DNA from: Hallerella sp963652365
GTDB lineage: Bacteria; Fibrobacterota; Fibrobacteria; Fibrobacterales; Fibrobacteraceae
NCBI GenBank assembly: GCA_963652365.1
Contig: CAVJTH010000002.1
Span: 105,303 to 169,302, forward strand
Reading direction: 5' to 3'
Length of the DNA stretch: 64,000 bases
In this document: piece by piece, positions 60,903 to 64,000 of the stretch
How positions within the stretch are numbered: the stretch's first letter is position 1
Layout of the letters: each line of letters begins with the position of its first letter
The notes under the pieces: model-generated
What the model was told of the DNA's origin: nothing
Databases searched by the model: none
What the model saw: the letters and a program-made list of their open reading frames with translations, nothing else
Made by a program: the position numbers and the translations under genes

Positions 60903-63218
60903 ATGACAATTTATGACGAATCTTTAGACGGCAACATGGATGAAGCTCCCCAGATCTACATTATGAAGCGTTCTGGGGAACGCGTGGCTTTTGACGGCGA
61001 GAAAATCGCGAACGCGATTCGGAAGGCGAATGCGGAAGAGGGAATCCTTTCGGAGCGGCTCTCCGAGGAACAGATCGCGGGTGTCGTCGCGGGTATCGAG
61101 AAGGACGCGCGAAACGCGAGCCGCGACCTTTCGGTGGAAGAAATCCAGGACAAGGTCGAGAATTCCCTGATGGCGACGGGAAAGTTCAACGTGGCGCGCC
61201 TCTACATCACGTATCGCTACAAGCACAACGAACTTCGCAAGATGAGCAACATCGACCAGAAGATTTCGGGCATCGTGGAGCGCGACAACGAAGAGGTCAA
61301 GCAGGAAAACTCGAACAAGAATCCGACCGTGCTGTCTGTGCAGCGCGACTATATGGCGGGGGAATGGAGCCGCTACTACACGGGACGCTACCTGCTCCCG
61401 GAAGACGTGGTCGCCGCCCACCGCAACGGGATCATCCATTTTCACGATGCGGACTACTTTGCGCAGCACATGCACAACTGCTGCCTCGTGAATCTCGGCG
61501 ACATGCTCGACAACGGGACGTGCATCAGCGGAACCCACATCGATTCGCCGAAGAGCTTCAATACGGCGTGCACGGTCGCTTCGCAGATCGTGGCGCAGGT
61601 CGCTTCGAGCCAGTATGGTGGGCAGACGATTACGATGTCCCACCTGGCGAGGTATGTCGATGTCAGCCGGCAGAAGATAGCGAAGCGCCTCCGGGCGGAA
61701 TTTACGGTTGCTGGGGTCGATGTCGAAGAGGACAAGCTGAAGATAATCGTCGAGGACGAGGTTCGCCGCGAAGTGGAATCCGGCTGCCAGACAATCCAGT
61801 ATCAGCTGATTACGCTCCAATCAACGAACGGCCAGGCGCCTTTCGTGACCGTGTTCCTGTATCTGCACGAGGTTCCCGAGGGACAGATTCGGGACGATCT
61901 CGCCCTGATTATCGAGGTGATGCTCCGCCAGAGAATCCTCGGCGTCAAGGACAATCGCGGGTACTATATCACGCCGGCGTTCCCGAAGCTCATCTACGTG
62001 CTGCAGGAAGACAACCTGGAAGAGGGTTCCAAGTATTTTTACCTGACGAAGCTCGCCGCGGAATGCACGGCAAAGCGGATGGTGCCCGACTACATTTCGG
62101 AGAAGATGGCGCTTTCGCTCAAGGGCGACTGCTATCCGTGCATGGGGTGCCGCTCGTTCCTGACGCCGGACCGCTTTACCGATGCGGGCAAGGGAAACCT
62201 GGGAAACGCGAAGAACTACAGGGAAGGCGTGCACAAGTACTACGGGCGCTTCAACCAGGGCGTCGTGACCATCAACCTGGTCGATGCGGCTTGCTCTTCG
62301 GGCGGAGACGAACAGAAGTTCTGGAATATCATGGATGAACGCCTGGACCTGTGCCACAGAGCCTTGCGCCTGCGCCACGAACGCTTGCTCGGGACGCCAT
62401 CGGATGTCGCGCCGATTCTCTGGCAGGACGGTGCGCTGGCTCGCCTCAAGCCGGGCGAAGTGATCGACAGGCTGCTCTATGACGGCTACTCGACGCTTTC
62501 TCTCGGGTATGCGGGCCTTGCGGAGTGCGTCTATTACATGAAGGGCGTTTCGCATACGAGCGCGGTCGGGGAAACCTTTGGGCTCAAGGTGATGCAACTC
62601 TTGAACGATTCCTGCTCGGCGTGGAAAAAGGCGGAGAATATCGACTATTCCGTCTATGGGACGCCGCTCGAAAGTACGACATACAAGTTCGCGAAGACGC
62701 TCCAGAAGCGTTTCGGGAAGATCCCGCATGTCACCGACAAGAACTACATCACGAACAGCTACCACATTCACGTGACGGAAGAAATCGACGCGTTTGACAA
62801 GCTTTCGAAGGAAGCGGAATTCCAGAGGCTTTCTCCGGGCGGGGCGATCAGCTATGTGGAAGTTCCGAACATGCAGGACAACCTGCCGGCGGTGCTTTCG
62901 ATTATCCGGCACATCTACAACACGATTCTCTACGCGGAACTGAACACGAAGTCCGACCTTTGCGATCTTTGCGGCTATACGGGCGAGATCCGCGTGGTGA
63001 AGGATTCGACGGGAAAGCTCGTGTGGGAATGTCCGAAATGCGGAAACCGGGAACAGGCGAAGATGCACGTGGCGCGCAGAACGTGCGGCTATATCGGGAC
63101 GCAATACTGGAACCAGGGACGTACCGCCGAAATCGCCGACCGGGTCTTGCACATCGGAGTCGGGGAAATTCGAAATGCCGGTTCGGAAAACCTGAATTCC
63201 AACGCGGCGAACCATTAA
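60903..63218 (+). CDS. nrdD: Anaerobic (class III) ribonucleoside-triphosphate reductase
   Basis: 771 aa. Makes dNTPs without oxygen, using a glycyl radical. It starts with an ATP-cone (about 18-110, IYIMKRSGERVAFDGEKI). The finger-loop and catalytic core follow (NLGDMLDNGTCISGTH, QYQLITLQSTNGQAPF). Near the C-terminus is a zinc-type Cys4 (CDLCGYTG...CPKCGN) and the radical site RTCGYIGTQYWNQGR, with Gly729. It fits an obligate anaerobe. It is followed by its activase after 22 bases. Confidence 0.95.
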   Translation: MTIYDESLDGNMDEAPQIYIMKRSGERVAFDGEKIANAIRKANAEEGILSERLSEEQIAGVVAGIEKDARNASRDLSVEEIQDKVENSLMATGKFNVARLYITYRYKHNELRKMSNIDQKISGIVERDNEEVKQENSNKNPTVLSVQRDYMAGEWSRYYTGRYLLPEDVVAAHRNGIIHFHDADYFAQHMHNCCLVNLGDMLDNGTCISGTHIDSPKSFNTACTVASQIVAQVASSQYGGQTITMSHLARYVDVSRQKIAKRLRAEFTVAGVDVEEDKLKIIVEDEVRREVESGCQTIQYQLITLQSTNGQAPFVTVFLYLHEVPEGQIRDDLALIIEVMLRQRILGVKDNRGYYITPAFPKLIYVLQEDNLEEGSKYFYLTKLAAECTAKRMVPDYISEKMALSLKGDCYPCMGCRSFLTPDRFTDAGKGNLGNAKNYREGVHKYYGRFNQGVVTINLVDAACSSGGDEQKFWNIMDERLDLCHRALRLRHERLLGTPSDVAPILWQDGALARLKPGEVIDRLLYDGYSTLSLGYAGLAECVYYMKGVSHTSAVGETFGLKVMQLLNDSCSAWKKAENIDYSVYGTPLESTTYKFAKTLQKRFGKIPHVTDKNYITNSYHIHVTEEIDAFDKLSKEAEFQRLSPGGAISYVEVPNMQDNLPAVLSIIRHIYNTILYAELNTKSDLCDLCGYTGEIRVVKDSTGKLVWECPKCGNREQAKMHVARRTCGYIGTQYWNQGRTAEIADRVLHIGVGEIRNAGSENLNSNAANH

Positions 63219-63240
63219 CCCATTAATCGTTGGACGCAGG

Positions 63241-63768
63241 ATGAACATTGGCCAGATTTACAAGGCGGATTGCGCGAACGGAACGGGAATCCGGGTTTCG
63301 CTCTTCGTTTCCGGTTGTACGATTCACTGCAGCGGCTGCTTTAACGCGCAGACGTGGGACTTTGATTTTGGGGTTCCCTACGACCGGGAAATGGAAAACA
63401 GGATCCTTGCGGAGCTCGCCAAGGATTTTTACGAGGGGATCACCATCCTTGGTGGCGAGCCTTTCGAAACATCCAACCAGCGGGAACTGGTGAAGCTTGT
63501 GCGGAGGATTCGTTCGGAACTTCCGACGCGAAATATCTGGATGTATTCGGGATATGTCTATGACCGGGACTTGGTTCCTGGCGGGAAAAAATATATCGAA
63601 GTGACGGACGAGATTCTGGATTTGATCGATGTGCTGGTCGATGGGCCGTTTGTCATCGGGCAGAAAAATCTGATGCTCAGGTTCCGCGGATCCGAAAACC
63701 AGCGGATTATCGATATGAAGATGACGCGCAAAGAGGGGCGGGTCGTGCTAAAGGAACTGAAAGCTTAG
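63241..63768 (+). CDS. nrdG: Anaerobic ribonucleotide reductase activating protein (radical SAM)
   Basis: 175 aa. The radical SAM enzyme that installs the glycyl radical on NrdD. The CxxxCxxC cluster is CTIHCSGC (about 27-34) in VSLFVSGCTIHCSGCFN, and GGEPF is the SAM-contacting motif. The length is typical. It is preceded by GGACGCAGG, with nrdD 22 bases upstream, so the two are cotranscribed. Confidence 0.92.
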   Translation: MNIGQIYKADCANGTGIRVSLFVSGCTIHCSGCFNAQTWDFDFGVPYDREMENRILAELAKDFYEGITILGGEPFETSNQRELVKLVRRIRSELPTRNIWMYSGYVYDRDLVPGGKKYIEVTDEILDLIDVLVDGPFVIGQKNLMLRFRGSENQRIIDMKMTRKEGRVVLKELKA

Positions 63769-63825
63769 TGGATAGTGAAGAGGAATCAGTTGAGAGTTGA
63801 GTGTGAAGAGTGGAGTGTGGAGTTC

Positions 63826-63902
63826 TGCGAACGTCTAGGCTTTAACGCAGAGCTTGGAACTGAGAACTTAGAGCTGATATTTGCGAACGTCTAGGTTCTA
63901 AC
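63826..63902. repeat. Two direct repeats (unit A)
   Basis: TGCGAACGTCTAGG then CTTTAAC at 63826-63846 and TGCGAACGTCTAGG then TTCTAAC at 63882-63902, 56 bases apart. The unit is non-coding. Confidence 0.6.
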
Positions 63903-63999
63903 ACAAGCGGACCGCTTTGCGTTCTTAAACTCTAATCTCTGAAAAAAGCGTGGCCGTGGGGGTGGATGCAAGGAAGGGGGAGTCAGAACTTAGAGCTGA
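63863..63999. repeat. Two direct repeats (unit B)
   Basis: AGAACTTAGAGCTGA at 63863-63877 and again at 63985-63999, 122 bases apart, overlapping the repeat A region. Between and before them are purine-rich GAGTGTG/GAGTGGAG runs. No ORF or known element. Confidence 0.55.
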
Positions 64000-64000
64000 G

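Noticed and set aside
1..64000. CRISPR array or prophage
   Set aside because: No regularly spaced identical repeats with unique spacers; no integrase, transposase or phage structural genes.

Overview
The window looks like chromosomal DNA of a Gram-negative, strictly anaerobic, cellulose-degrading bacterium of the genus Fibrobacter or a close relative. The reasons are secreted GH5 and GH8 endoglucanases (two with OM-lipoprotein signals, two with a type IX-like C-terminal tail), long beta-barrel proteins ending in Phe, lipid A synthesis (lpxA), a class III anaerobic ribonucleotide reductase (nrdDG) and recurring TATATT-type -10 boxes. The species assignment is inference. No rRNA, tRNA, CRISPR array, transposase or phage gene was seen.

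Layout. 41-3969 (minus): a GT4 glycosyltransferase, mutY and a CoA-transferase, tightly coupled. 4066-17295: a nitrogen-catabolic locus. Allophanate hydrolase (and a YczE-like membrane protein) runs leftward. A ROK repressor sits next to it. A rightward operon encodes an ABC importer (SBP, permease, ATPase), three DUF1989 'urea carboxylase-associated' proteins, an arylformamidase-like hydrolase and a biotin carboxylase of the urea/guanidine type. The gene content fits guanidine import, carboxylation, deimination to allophanate and hydrolysis to ammonia and CO2. Two near-identical long palindromes, one before allophanate hydrolase and one on the ROK promoter, look like the ROK operators.

17467-27594: a damaged AT-rich orphan gene, then housekeeping genes pheS, an MFS transporter, adk, a DEAD-box helicase, trmO and sbcDC. 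27790-31939: a three-gene secreted module (alpha/beta hydrolase, lipoprotein, PDZ protein with tail). 31991-41453: a GlgA-like glycosyltransferase, a DsbD-type protein, an ECF sigma factor, a secreted propeller-like protein with a C-terminal tail, a small lipoprotein, a CCA-adding type enzyme, a GT2 glycosyltransferase and lpxA.

41450-60493: a cellulose-degradation island. A GH5 lipoprotein lies left of an operon at 42900-53354 that encodes a putative glycan-binding protein, three related ~720-740-residue outer-membrane proteins, a lipoprotein, a GH18-like protein lacking the catalytic Glu, and a glycosyltransferase. To its right are GH5 and GH8 enzymes with C-terminal tails, a small strongly expressed-looking secreted protein and a GH8 lipoprotein. 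60903-63768: nrdD-nrdG with possible regulatory palindromes upstream. The final 230 bases are non-coding and carry short direct repeats.

The best candidates for undescribed biology are the 42900-53354 surface operon and the ROK-controlled, riboswitch-less guanidine locus.
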